A stretch of DNA of 64,000 nt from an uncultured Rhodospirillaceae bacterium (GTDB lineage Bacteria > Pseudomonadota > Alphaproteobacteria > Azospirillales > Azospirillaceae). Of the stretch, positions 8,116 through 14,986 are shown piece after piece; the stretch's first letter is position 1, and each line of letters begins with the position of its first letter. Below the pieces are notes generated by a model. It was given only the letters and a program-made list of their open reading frames with translations, made no database searches and had not been told where the DNA came from. A program made the translations under genes and the position numbers. The stretch lies in NCBI GenBank assembly GCA_937927415.1, contig CALBDS010000004.1, positions 310,001 to 374,000 on the forward strand. The letters are read 5' to 3'.

Positions 8116-9276
8116 TTATTCACCGCCTTCTTTCTGGACGATAACCAGACGGGAACGCGGCTTTGATGGTGGCCCCTCGGTCACTTCCCGGACGATGCCG
8201 GCGTCCAACTGACGACGCATCGCAGCGGCCAAGTCCCGTTCGGTTAGGCCGGCCATGGATTCGCTTTGAGCCAAATAGCGCGGCGCGAACCGGCTTGTGT
8301 TCGCACTCGCGTTCAGGTTAATGCCCGCGGCGGTGGCGCGGGCCAGGGCCGACAGGAACAGGCCATCGACCTGTCGTTTATGGATTGTTCCGAAAACCCC
8401 GGTGGGCGCGGCGTCTGTCAGCCGCAGCATGCCGTCGGACCACACCAACTCGAGCTTCTCACCGCTCCGTGCGTGATTGGCCTTTGCAACCCGTAGCGTC
8501 ACCCGGTCGGGATTCACATCATCGGGTTTCACAACCAAAACGGAGCGACTCGCGTTGACCCACGCGGTGGAGCCGCTTGCAAGCCTGTTGCCGCTGTCCT
8601 CCGTGCTCTTGGACGTGTGTGTGCAGAGGATCAAGCCAGCATTCAGACGTGAGGCCATTCCGTTCAAGGCATTGACGAATCCTGATACAGGTATTCTATC
8701 GTTTTCGGAATCGGCATAGACCAAAGCAACATTGTCAATAACAATCAAGCGGAGTTCATTGATACGTCGAAGATCTGATTCTAGGCGGTCGAAAACTGCT
8801 GTCGTCTTTCCAGCCCGCCACAGGCATGCATCAACTCCGGCATAGGACTTGGGAAACGAACGCCCAACCAGGGCTTCCATATCCACATTCAGGTGCTGAT
8901 TGATCCGAACCTGACGGGCATGCAGCACTTGATCTGGATCTTCAGCAAATAGGCCGGCAGCGGCCCCGCTGTCCGTTATGCGGCCCAGAAAGTCATTACC
9001 GGTCGGGATGCAGGTCATGGCAACCTGAGCGAGCATAGACTTTCCGGCTCCACCATGACCGACCAACAGTGTCGTCATCCCGCGTGGCACCAATCCCGCA
9101 ATTGTAAAGGGAATTTCATCAGGCTCTTTCCCCAGCCACCTGGAGCAGTCGCCGTCCAGCACCGAGGGCGCCGCAGCGGCGAATCTGGGGTTCGGCTCAC
9201 TTTTGACTCGGCTATCCACGAACGGGCGCCGCTCGGGCTGCTGCTGACGACGCACATCATTCAGATCTCGAATCAC
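8116..9276 (-). CDS. RepA-type AAA ATPase, probable phage replicative helicase or loader
   Basis: A 386-residue P-loop ATPase of the RepA/RecA-like group used by plasmids and phages to open or load at origins. Walker A is GHGGAGKS at residues 73-80, Walker B is LIVID at 177-181, and a later ILCTHTSKS stretch matches the sensor strand of hexameric helicases. The C-terminal 90 residues look like a winged-helix region (SMAGLTERDLAAAMRRQLDA). The start is GTG 9276, overlapping the upstream stop (GTGA). The repeat array at 7948-8113 next to the stop codon supports a replication role. Confidence 0.83.
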   Translation of the reverse strand: MIRDLNDVRRQQQPERRPFVDSRVKSEPNPRFAAAAPSVLDGDCSRWLGKEPDEIPFTIAGLVPRGMTTLLVGHGGAGKSMLAQVAMTCIPTGNDFLGRITDSGAAAGLFAEDPDQVLHARQVRINQHLNVDMEALVGRSFPKSYAGVDACLWRAGKTTAVFDRLESDLRRINELRLIVIDNVALVYADSENDRIPVSGFVNALNGMASRLNAGLILCTHTSKSTEDSGNRLASGSTAWVNASRSVLVVKPDDVNPDRVTLRVAKANHARSGEKLELVWSDGMLRLTDAAPTGVFGTIHKRQVDGLFLSALARATAAGINLNASANTSRFAPRYLAQSESMAGLTERDLAAAMRRQLDAGIVREVTEGPPSKPRSRLVIVQKEGGE

Positions 9277-9899
9277 GCCGCAGCCCTCCCCTTTTCGTGA
9301 AACGCAACCCTTGGCTTTTGGCGCTGCTCATCGAGGGCGCGGTCAACATTGAGCGCGTGCTCGTAATTGTCGCAAACCACTTGTCGGACACCCTCCAGCG
9401 CCCACCAAGTAGCCGCAGGATTGACAACCACCGCGGCAAAACCGCCCGGCCCGCGCTCCCCGCCGTGACGAATGAAGTCAGCTACCGATTGAAAAAGCCG
9501 CAAAGGCTCATCCGATTCGACAGCGAGGTCGATTGCTTCGATCCCGATCACCAACCCCTCCCCGCTGCGGCGAAAAAGGCGGAGTGGGACGCCCGGGCGC
9601 CACGCGACAAGATCCACCAGCGGCGATTTATGCAACCAAGGATTAGCAAATTCAGAGGCCGGCCCGTCCCATACCGGAACGACGAACACCCGCTCCCCTC
9701 CCTCTGCCAGTGCCGGTGCGAACGTGTCGGTCTTCTCATCGATATTGACGACTCCGATCCCCATTCCGCCGGCGAACCCACGCCGCTCCCGCGAGAGGCC
9801 CCGCCGCGCGAGCCACGCGGAGAACCTCTGGTCCTCACGCTCGCGGATCATCATTTCTGCAACAAACCCGCCGAATTCCGAGAGAAGATCATGCTCCAT
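9273..9899 (-). CDS. Phage replication-region protein of unknown function
   Basis: About 208 residues, starting MEHDLLSEFGGFVAEMM. AGGAGG stands seven bases before ATG 9899 and four before ATG 9902; the former spacing is better. It overlaps the ATPase gene by four bases and is probably co-translated with it. The body contains PLVDLVAWRPGVPLRLFRR and FAAVVVNPAATWWALEGVRQ; the family is not recognised. In similar prophages the partner of a RepA-like ATPase is often a primase-like protein, but no zinc finger or Toprim motif is seen, so no function is assigned. Confidence 0.72.
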   Translation of the reverse strand: MEHDLLSEFGGFVAEMMIREREDQRFSAWLARRGLSRERRGFAGGMGIGVVNIDEKTDTFAPALAEGGERVFVVPVWDGPASEFANPWLHKSPLVDLVAWRPGVPLRLFRRSGEGLVIGIEAIDLAVESDEPLRLFQSVADFIRHGGERGPGGFAAVVVNPAATWWALEGVRQVVCDNYEHALNVDRALDEQRQKPRVAFHEKGRAAA

Positions 9900-10062
9900 C
9901 ATTTGACCTCCTCAAAATACGGCGCAGATTTTCAACGACGACAGCGAGTTCATCGCGGTCAATCCATGGGTCTTTTAGAATTTCTTCAAAGTCTTTTAGA
10001 ATGCCAGCCGCACGTTCCTCATAGCTTGGAACGCGAACAAATCTAGCTTTCCTGATTTCCAT
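9889..10062 (-). CDS. 57-residue phage protein (below usual length cut-off)
   Basis: The frame starts at ATG 10062 and ends at TGA 9889-9891, overlapping the next gene, whose ribosome-binding site (AGGAGG) is inside it. The product begins MEIRKARFVRVPSYEERAAG and continues as charged amphipathic helix ending LRRILRRSNDGA. Codon use is phage-like with several AAA and GAA codons. Its own ribosome site is weak (GGGGCGGAC). Overlap with the downstream gene and a clean helical product support it as real; function unknown. Confidence 0.55.
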   Translation of the reverse strand: MEIRKARFVRVPSYEERAAGILKDFEEILKDPWIDRDELAVVVENLRRILRRSNDGA

Positions 10063-10117
10063 GTCCGCCCCATCATTTCATAGAAATGTTGGGGATTTCG
10101 ATTCGTGAAGGGGCGGA

Positions 10118-10324
10118 TCAGTTCTTACCAGGAGCCGGACGACGGCGAGACATGAGCCACGAATCAAAATCACCGTCCAAAACACCACGGCGCCGTTCAG
10201 AAATAAAAACAACCGCCGGCCCTTCACCTACTTCGAATAGACGATACAACGTCCTCATGCTGACGCCAGCGTCTCGGGCCGTTTCTTTGAGAGTCCTAAC
10301 CCGTTGGTTATTGATAGTATTCAT
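10118..10324 (-). CDS. Small HTH protein, excisionase-like
   Basis: A 68-residue basic protein starting MNTINNQRVRTLKETARDAG. The helix-turn-helix LKETARDAGVSMRTLYRLFE is of the AlpA/MerR-like type found in phage excisionases and early regulators, and VVFISERRRGVLDGDFDSWL resembles the wing and C-terminal part of that group. ATG 10324 has AAGGTG at good spacing; the 26-residue extension upstream is unlikely. Position between integrase and early genes and three phased GTGCCAT sites just upstream suggest an Xis or directionality role, possibly self-regulating. Confidence 0.72.
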   Translation of the reverse strand: MNTINNQRVRTLKETARDAGVSMRTLYRLFEVGEGPAVVFISERRRGVLDGDFDSWLMSRRRPAPGKN

Positions 10325-10335
10325 GTCACACCTTC

Positions 10336-10372
10336 GTGCCATTCGGTGCCATGAAATGTATCGGCGTGCCAT
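10336..10372. promoter_or_regulatory. Three phased GTGCCAT sites upstream of the HTH gene
   Basis: GTGCCAT occurs at 10336, 10346 and 10366, that is 10 and 20 bases apart, so all copies face the same side of the helix. The reverse complement ATGGCAC recurs beside the attachment site (12028-12034). Co-operative binding by the adjacent HTH protein or arm-type integrase binding is likely. Confidence 0.45.
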
Positions 10373-10407
10373 ACCTCTGTCTATGCTACGCGAGGCGTAC
10401 AATTACC

Positions 10408-10444
10408 AAAAAAAATAAATTGGCGCCCATTTTTGATGAGCGCC
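10408..10444 (-). terminator. Probable terminator of the integrase transcript
   Basis: On the minus strand the stem GGCGC/GCGCC (10444-10440 and 10426-10422) is followed after a short AT stretch by eight T residues (10415-10408). The AT-rich DNA between it and the integrase stop holds no gene. The stem is short, so strength is uncertain. Confidence 0.5.
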
Positions 10445-10558
10445 TCTTATATTTCAACTAATTTTACCATTATTTATTAGAGGAACTCATCATGCGATTT
10501 TTTTAGGTGTTGTGCGCATGACACGTTATTAACACCGCTCATTATTATTTGGCATGAT

Positions 10559-11851
10559 TTATGCTTTAGCCTTCATAGAAACTACATTGATAGCAGATTT
10601 TTGATCTTTAACAATCATAAGTACATGATTGGCCCACGCTTCTAGCGCGGCTCTCTTCTCGTTAAAGTAGTTATGACGCTGGTAAATTCCAACAATACCG
10701 CCACGGCTGCCGCTAATGTGATTTAAGACAGCTTCCGTGACTTCAAGCCGAACTCCAAGACGTTGCATGCCTGTTGCCATGGTTCTCCGGAGATCATGAA
10801 GCCTCCACTCCGGCATTGGAAGAACAGTATCTGGGTCTATGCCACCATTTTTAGAAATATCTTGTCTATTTTTTAGAATTACCGCATCAAGGCGCTCTTT
10901 GGATTTCGACCATCCATTAAATGGTCCAGGAACCTGGTCTTCACCATTCGCTTTGCGGATGCGCCCCCAGAACACCGCGTCCGATTTCGCATGCCGTGGC
11001 CGAGCCTGAAGCAGTTCACGCACCGCTGGAGCCAACGGCACGCCATGAGCCTCCCCGTTTTTGGCCCGAGCCGGCGGGATGGTCCAGGTGGCGTGGTCGG
11101 GCGAGATTTCGTCCCAACTCATCCCGCCAACCTCCTCGCGTCGCTGTCCCGTCAACAGCAGCGTCCGAACGACCGCACCGAAAACCGTGGCCGGATCAGC
11201 TGCGATCCACACCTCGCGGAGTTCGGCATCCGTGAGAACTCGATCCCGGCGCTCGGTGGGGACAGTGGGAAGCTGGACAAAGGGGCTGCTTTCAACGGAT
11301 CCGCGCTTTATCGCCCAGGCGAAGGATGCGCGGCCGTATGCTGCCGTCCGGGCGGCCATCGCGCGAGGAAGGCCATCCAGAACCTGCACCACGGCCTTTC
11401 GTGTCAGCTCGGCCGCTGGCCGGTCCAGGTGCCGCGCAAACGCAACGCTCAGCGCGCGAGTCGCCTCGTGCCGGTATCGATCCTTCCGATCCTCCAGGTG
11501 AAGCCTTTCCCAGTCATCAACGAGTCGACGTAGGGTGAATGCCGCCTCAGCTTCCTTCATCTTCGCAGCGGTGGCTGCGGCCTTGCGGTCCGCCGCCGGA
11601 TCGCACCCCTTCGCAACCTCGCCCATGATTGCTTGAACGGCCTCACGAGCCGCGCTCAGAGGCAGAGCGCCAACTGCCCCCAGCGGCACCCGCCTCTTCG
11701 CTCCCGCAATGGTGTATTGGGCCAAGTAGCTCCTGCTGCCGCCGGCGGTCACGCGGACCGCTAAGCCCTTCTGGACGTCGTCGAAATATAGCTTGTCCTT
11801 CTGCCCAGCCGGACACTCCAACCCCTCAATCAGCCGCTGCGTGAACCGCAT
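10559..11851 (-). CDS. Tyrosine-type site-specific integrase
   Basis: A 430-residue integrase of the P4-like group: an N-terminal arm-binding DUF4102-type domain (residues 1-95, with YFDDVQKGLAVRV), a core-binding helical domain (about 105-190), and the catalytic domain. Active-site residues visible are Arg237 in LLLTGQRREE, His352 and Arg355 in LHDLRR, His378 in LNHISG and the likely nucleophile Tyr390 in GIYQRHNY. ATG 11851 follows a strong AAGGAGGGG site; the frame's earlier Met codons do not. It adjoins the tRNA-Thr fragment, its presumed attachment site, and should catalyse integration and, with a helper, excision. Confidence 0.95.
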   Translation of the reverse strand: MRFTQRLIEGLECPAGQKDKLYFDDVQKGLAVRVTAGGSRSYLAQYTIAGAKRRVPLGAVGALPLSAAREAVQAIMGEVAKGCDPAADRKAAATAAKMKEAEAAFTLRRLVDDWERLHLEDRKDRYRHEATRALSVAFARHLDRPAAELTRKAVVQVLDGLPRAMAARTAAYGRASFAWAIKRGSVESSPFVQLPTVPTERRDRVLTDAELREVWIAADPATVFGAVVRTLLLTGQRREEVGGMSWDEISPDHATWTIPPARAKNGEAHGVPLAPAVRELLQARPRHAKSDAVFWGRIRKANGEDQVPGPFNGWSKSKERLDAVILKNRQDISKNGGIDPDTVLPMPEWRLHDLRRTMATGMQRLGVRLEVTEAVLNHISGSRGGIVGIYQRHNYFNEKRAALEAWANHVLMIVKDQKSAINVVSMKAKA

Positions 11852-11880
11852 TTTCCCCTCCTTCCGAGCGCACCAGATCT

Positions 11881-11929
11881 GCGGACCTATCCGAGGTCCG
11901 CATCGCTTGTGCGGACCTAGAGCGGACCC
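11881..11929. promoter_or_regulatory. Repeated GCGGACCY elements upstream of the integrase
   Basis: GCGGACCT at 11881 pairs with AGGTCCGC at 11894-11901 as a perfect 8-base inverted repeat. GCGGACCT recurs at 11911 and GCGGACCC at 11922, and GGGTCCGC lies at 12013-12020. The same octamer occurs twice beside the late promoter (7523 and 7534). Operators for a shared prophage repressor are a reasonable guess. Confidence 0.45.
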
Positions 11930-11949
11930 CATGAGACGACGTTTCATGA

Positions 11950-12035
11950 CATCTCGTGGCACGTAGAGTCAGAAGCTATTCTCACAGGTGGCGGAAATCA
12001 ACAGATTCTGGCGGGTCCGCTCATCTCATGGCACG
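11950..12035. repeat. 14-bp direct repeats beside the attachment core
   Basis: CATCTCGTGGCACG (11950-11963) and CATCTCATGGCACG (12022-12035) differ at one base and lie 72 bases apart between integrase and tRNA fragment. This is where arm-type integrase sites are expected. The inner ATGGCAC matches the sites upstream of the HTH gene. Confidence 0.45.
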
Positions 12036-12053
12036 CCATGGCGCATAAGACGC

Positions 12054-12103
12054 GCTTATTCGTAATCAGCAGGTCGTCAGTTCGAGTCTGACAGGCAGCA
12101 CCA
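12054..12103 (+). other. attR: 3' fragment of tRNA-Thr(CGU)
   Basis: The sequence contains an anticodon loop TTCGTAA (anticodon CGT at 12061-12063), a T arm with stem GTCAG/CTGAC and loop TTCGAGT (12076-12092), a 3' acceptor strand AGGCAGC (12093-12099), discriminator A and encoded CCA (12101-12103). The D arm and 5' acceptor (GCTGCCT would be needed) are missing and replaced by prophage DNA. The anticodon stem has one mismatch (GCTTA against TCAGC), suggesting the crossover core begins about there. An intact copy should mark the left prophage end. Confidence 0.85.
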
Positions 12104-12109
12104 TTCTAA

Positions 12110-12140
12110 GCCCCTGAAACCGAAAGGTTTCGGGGGCTTT
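12110..12140 (+). terminator. Terminator behind the tRNA fragment
   Basis: The stem GCCCCTGAAACC pairs with GGTTTCGGGGGC around a GAAA tetraloop and is followed by TTT. It lies seven bases after the CCA end and is the natural terminator of the disrupted tRNA gene, so it marks host DNA to the right of the junction. Confidence 0.8.
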
Positions 12141-12174
12141 CCATTTGGGCGCCTCAAGAAACGGCAGCGCGCGA

Positions 12175-13407
12175 TTAATGCCGTGCCGTCATGTCGTCCA
12201 GCCCTCTCAGCGCCGGGGAAAGAATGCCCAGCGCCGTGACGGCCGCGGCGAGCGTCCCCGCCGTCACGAACACCGTGCGCGCAGCAACGGAATCGCCCAA
12301 CAGCGCGGCAACCGCCAACCCGACCGGCGCCGCCAGGCTCAGCGTCATGTTGAACAGGGACTGCACCCGCCCCAACAGGTGGTTGGGGACCGACAGTTGC
12401 AGCAGCACCATGCAGGGGGCAGCACTCAGGGAATAGGCCAGGCCGCTGATCCCCCACCAGAACACGGCCACCCCAAACAGCGTGGCGGGTGTCGCACCGG
12501 TCAGCCCCAGGGTCAGGCACGAGAACACCATGCCCCACAGCACCCAAGGAACCTGACGCCGGGGGGCCAGGGCCGCCACGATCATGCCGCCGGCGATCAT
12601 GCCCAAGCCCGATACCCCCTCCATCAGCGCCACCTTTCCCGGCCCGCCGGCGAAATGCTCCTTCACCAGCAGCGGCACCAGCGTCAGCGACGGCATCACC
12701 ACCAGCAATCCCGCAGCAATGACGAGAAAAAGATGAGTCAGCCCGCGCGAGCGCGTCACCGCGCGCAGGCCGTCGGCGAATTCGCCCAGCACGCCGGTCC
12801 GCTGTTCGGCGGGAATGCGGGTCTGGGGAACGCGAAAGAACAGCAACGGCGCAACACCCAGAAGAGCGGTCGCCACATCCACGCTCAACGCCCACCCCAC
12901 CGGCATCACGCTCATCGCCACTGCCCCCAGCGGGGCCGCGACGACCTGGGTCAGGCTTTGCAAGGTCTGCTGGAATCCCCCGACCCGCGGCAGGAAGGTC
13001 CGCGGCACCAGCATGACCAGCGAGGCGACGGCGGCCGGTTCCTGAATGGCCTGCATGGCGCCGCGAACCGCCATCATCCCATAGACATGCCACAGTTCGA
13101 CGCGATCGGTGACGAACAGCACGATCAGGACCATCATGCACAGCGCGCTGACGGTATCGGCGGCCAGCATCAGGACACGCCGGCTGGTGCGGTCGGCCAG
13201 CACACCCCCCAACGGGCTGCAAAGGGCGTGCGGCAGCAAGGCGGCGAGGCCCGCGGCCGACAGCGCCGCGATGCTGCCCGTCGTGTCCGCGATCCACCAC
13301 ATCAGGACGAACTGAGTCAGCGAGGAGCCGCACAGCGACAGCGCCTGACCGCCGAAGATCAGCCAGAACCGCAGCCGCCAGGGGGACGCTTCGGAAACGG
13401 GGATCAT
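12175..13407 (-). CDS. MFS exporter (EntS/macrolide-efflux type)
   Basis: A 410-residue inner-membrane drug/proton antiporter of the MFS_3 branch. About 12 hydrophobic segments are visible, with the loop LGGVLADRTSRRVLMLAAD matching the conserved MFS motif between helices 2 and 3. I use ATG 13407 (MIPVSEASPWRLRFWL) because the 36 upstream residues are hydrophilic and unlike a transporter N-terminus. Substrate cannot be read; relatives export siderophores and macrolides. It is the first host gene right of the prophage and points the same way as the RND operon, 104 bases away and separated by a hairpin. Confidence 0.85.
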   Translation of the reverse strand: MIPVSEASPWRLRFWLIFGGQALSLCGSSLTQFVLMWWIADTTGSIAALSAAGLAALLPHALCSPLGGVLADRTSRRVLMLAADTVSALCMMVLIVLFVTDRVELWHVYGMMAVRGAMQAIQEPAAVASLVMLVPRTFLPRVGGFQQTLQSLTQVVAAPLGAVAMSVMPVGWALSVDVATALLGVAPLLFFRVPQTRIPAEQRTGVLGEFADGLRAVTRSRGLTHLFLVIAAGLLVVMPSLTLVPLLVKEHFAGGPGKVALMEGVSGLGMIAGGMIVAALAPRRQVPWVLWGMVFSCLTLGLTGATPATLFGVAVFWWGISGLAYSLSAAPCMVLLQLSVPNHLLGRVQSLFNMTLSLAAPVGLAVAALLGDSVAARTVFVTAGTLAAAVTALGILSPALRGLDDMTARH

Positions 13408-13462
13408 CGGAGCACACTGTCCTTTCCTGACGCCGGCACGGTCACGAGCTTGGGTTGATTTT

Positions 13463-13485
13463 CCCTCTCCCGGGACGGGAGAGGG
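13463..13485. terminator. Hairpin between outer-membrane factor and MFS genes
   Basis: CCCTCTCCCG and CGGGAGAGGG form a perfect 10-bp stem with a three-base loop. It is followed by short T-rich DNA on either strand (GATTTT). It could end the RND operon transcript before the MFS gene. Confidence 0.5.
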
Positions 13486-13511
13486 GATTTTGCGGGTTTG
13501 TTGATCGGGGT

Positions 13512-14942
13512 TCATTGCCCGGCCTGTGCCGGCACCGTACGGTCGCCGGCCAAACCGCCGCCCAGCGCCTTGTACAACGCGATGGCGTTGGCAATTTCGT
13601 CCCGCTGCAGATCCAGAAGCGTCTGCCGGGCGGCGTAGGCCTGCCGCTGGGCGTCCAGCAGTTCAAGCCGGCTTTCCAGCCCGGCGCGATAGCGGGCCTC
13701 CGCCAGCGCCACGCCGCGGACGGCGTTGGACACGCTGCGCCGTTGCGCCGCGATCTGCCGGCCGAGCGTGGCGCGTCCGGCCAGACCGTCGGCCACCTCG
13801 CGGAAGGCGGTCTGGATGGTCTTTTCGTACTGGGCCACCGCTTCGTTTTGCCGGACCTTCGCCAGATCCAGTTCCGCATCCAGCCGTCCGCCATCGACAA
13901 TCGGCAGGACCGCACGGGGGCTGACGCTCCACGCCCCTTGCGGGCCGTCGAACAGACCGCCCAGCGAGGACGAGGCGACGCCGAACGCGGCGGTGAGCGA
14001 AAGCCGGGGGAAGAAGGCGGCGCGGGCCGCACCGATGTCGGCGTTGGCGGCGGCCAGCGAGCGTTCGGCCTGACGGATGTCGGGGCGGTTGAGCAGCAGG
14101 TCCGACGGCAGGCCCGCGGGCAGCGCCGTCCTGACCGGCTCCTGGTCCAGGCCCATGGGGGGCGGCAGATCGGCCGGACTCTCGGCCCCGACCACCAGCC
14201 GCAGGGCGTTGCCGGCCTGGGCGACCGCCCGTTCCCGTGCCCGCAGGTCGGCTTCCGCCGATGCCACCTGAGCCTCGGCCCGCACCACGTCGATGTCGCC
14301 GCCCTGCCCGCTGCGCCGGAGAAGCCGGGCAAGCTCCAGGGATTGCCGCCAGTCGGCCAATGTCCCTTCGGCCAGGGCGCGCTGCTCGACGGCCAGCCGT
14401 TCGGCGGCATAGGCCTCCGCAACCGCGCCGATCAGGGCGATGCGCGCCGCCCGATACCCCTCCTGGCTGGCGAGGTAGCGGGCCAGTGCGGCATCCGACT
14501 GGGCACGGACCCGCCCGAACAGATCGAATTCGAAAGCGTTCAGCCCCACACTCACCCCGTACTGATTCGTCATCCCCGCCGTCTGGCCGCCACCGCCCGG
14601 CGTCCGTTCCCGGCTGTACGACGCCTGCCCATCGAGGCCGGGCACGCGGCCTGCGTCCTGGATGCGGTAGAGCGACCGGGCCGCTTCGATATTGAGCAGA
14701 GCCAGCCGCAGGTCGCGGTTGTTCTCAAGGGCCAGATCGATGAGGCGGAGCAGGTGCTGGTCACGGAACATCTCCGCCCGGCTCAGCCCCGCCGCTCCCT
14801 CCCCCGTCCCGTCCTCCTTCATCCCGGCCGGCTCGTGGTGGGGGAAAGCGGCGGGGACCGGCGGGGCCGGTGTTTCCAGAGGGGGGACCAGGGAACAGGC
14901 GGACACCGCCAGCAGCAGCGGAAACAGAAGGGGCAGGCGCAT
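13512..14942 (-). CDS. NodT-family outer-membrane efflux lipoprotein
   Basis: A 476-residue outer-membrane channel of the OprM/NodT family. The N-terminus LLLAVSAC is a lipoprotein signal with Cys16 as the lipidated residue. Two OEP repeats are seen: the first with LALENNRDLRLALLNIEAAR and the second with LLLNRPDIRQAERSLAAANA, the classic NRPDI motif. It forms the exit duct of the RND pump encoded directly upstream; the three genes run pump-first as adaptor, pump, channel with gaps of 3 and 44 bases, so one operon is near certain. Confidence 0.94.
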   Translation of the reverse strand: MRLPLLFPLLLAVSACSLVPPLETPAPPVPAAFPHHEPAGMKEDGTGEGAAGLSRAEMFRDQHLLRLIDLALENNRDLRLALLNIEAARSLYRIQDAGRVPGLDGQASYSRERTPGGGGQTAGMTNQYGVSVGLNAFEFDLFGRVRAQSDAALARYLASQEGYRAARIALIGAVAEAYAAERLAVEQRALAEGTLADWRQSLELARLLRRSGQGGDIDVVRAEAQVASAEADLRARERAVAQAGNALRLVVGAESPADLPPPMGLDQEPVRTALPAGLPSDLLLNRPDIRQAERSLAAANADIGAARAAFFPRLSLTAAFGVASSSLGGLFDGPQGAWSVSPRAVLPIVDGGRLDAELDLAKVRQNEAVAQYEKTIQTAFREVADGLAGRATLGRQIAAQRRSVSNAVRGVALAEARYRAGLESRLELLDAQRQAYAARQTLLDLQRDEIANAIALYKALGGGLAGDRTVPAQAGQ

Positions 14943-14986
14943 CGGCGTGATCCTCGGCCCTGAGTGTGGATGGGAACGGGGGCGCG

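Larger units (their letters stand above)
1..12103. mobile_element. Prophage 1, right part (integrase end)
   Basis: This is a temperate tailed-phage prophage cut by the left window edge. Order on the minus strand from right to left: integrase, HTH/excisionase-like protein, small proteins, RepA-type ATPase, repeat array, promoter with dyad, Mu-F-like protein, large terminase, portal, scaffold-like protein, capsid, DnaT-like protein, head-tail protein. The right boundary is a 3' tRNA-Thr fragment at about 12054-12103. Short genes, ATGA/GTGA overlaps and locally lower GC around 7.5, 8.7 and 10.4 kb fit phage origin. Tail genes must lie further left. The capsid, terminase and Mu-F set suggests a long-tailed phage; that part is inference. 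Confidence 0.93.

Noticed and set aside
12028..12103. A complete tRNA gene
   Set aside because: The 5' acceptor strand and D arm do not exist; only the 3' part pairs, so it is an attachment-site fragment.
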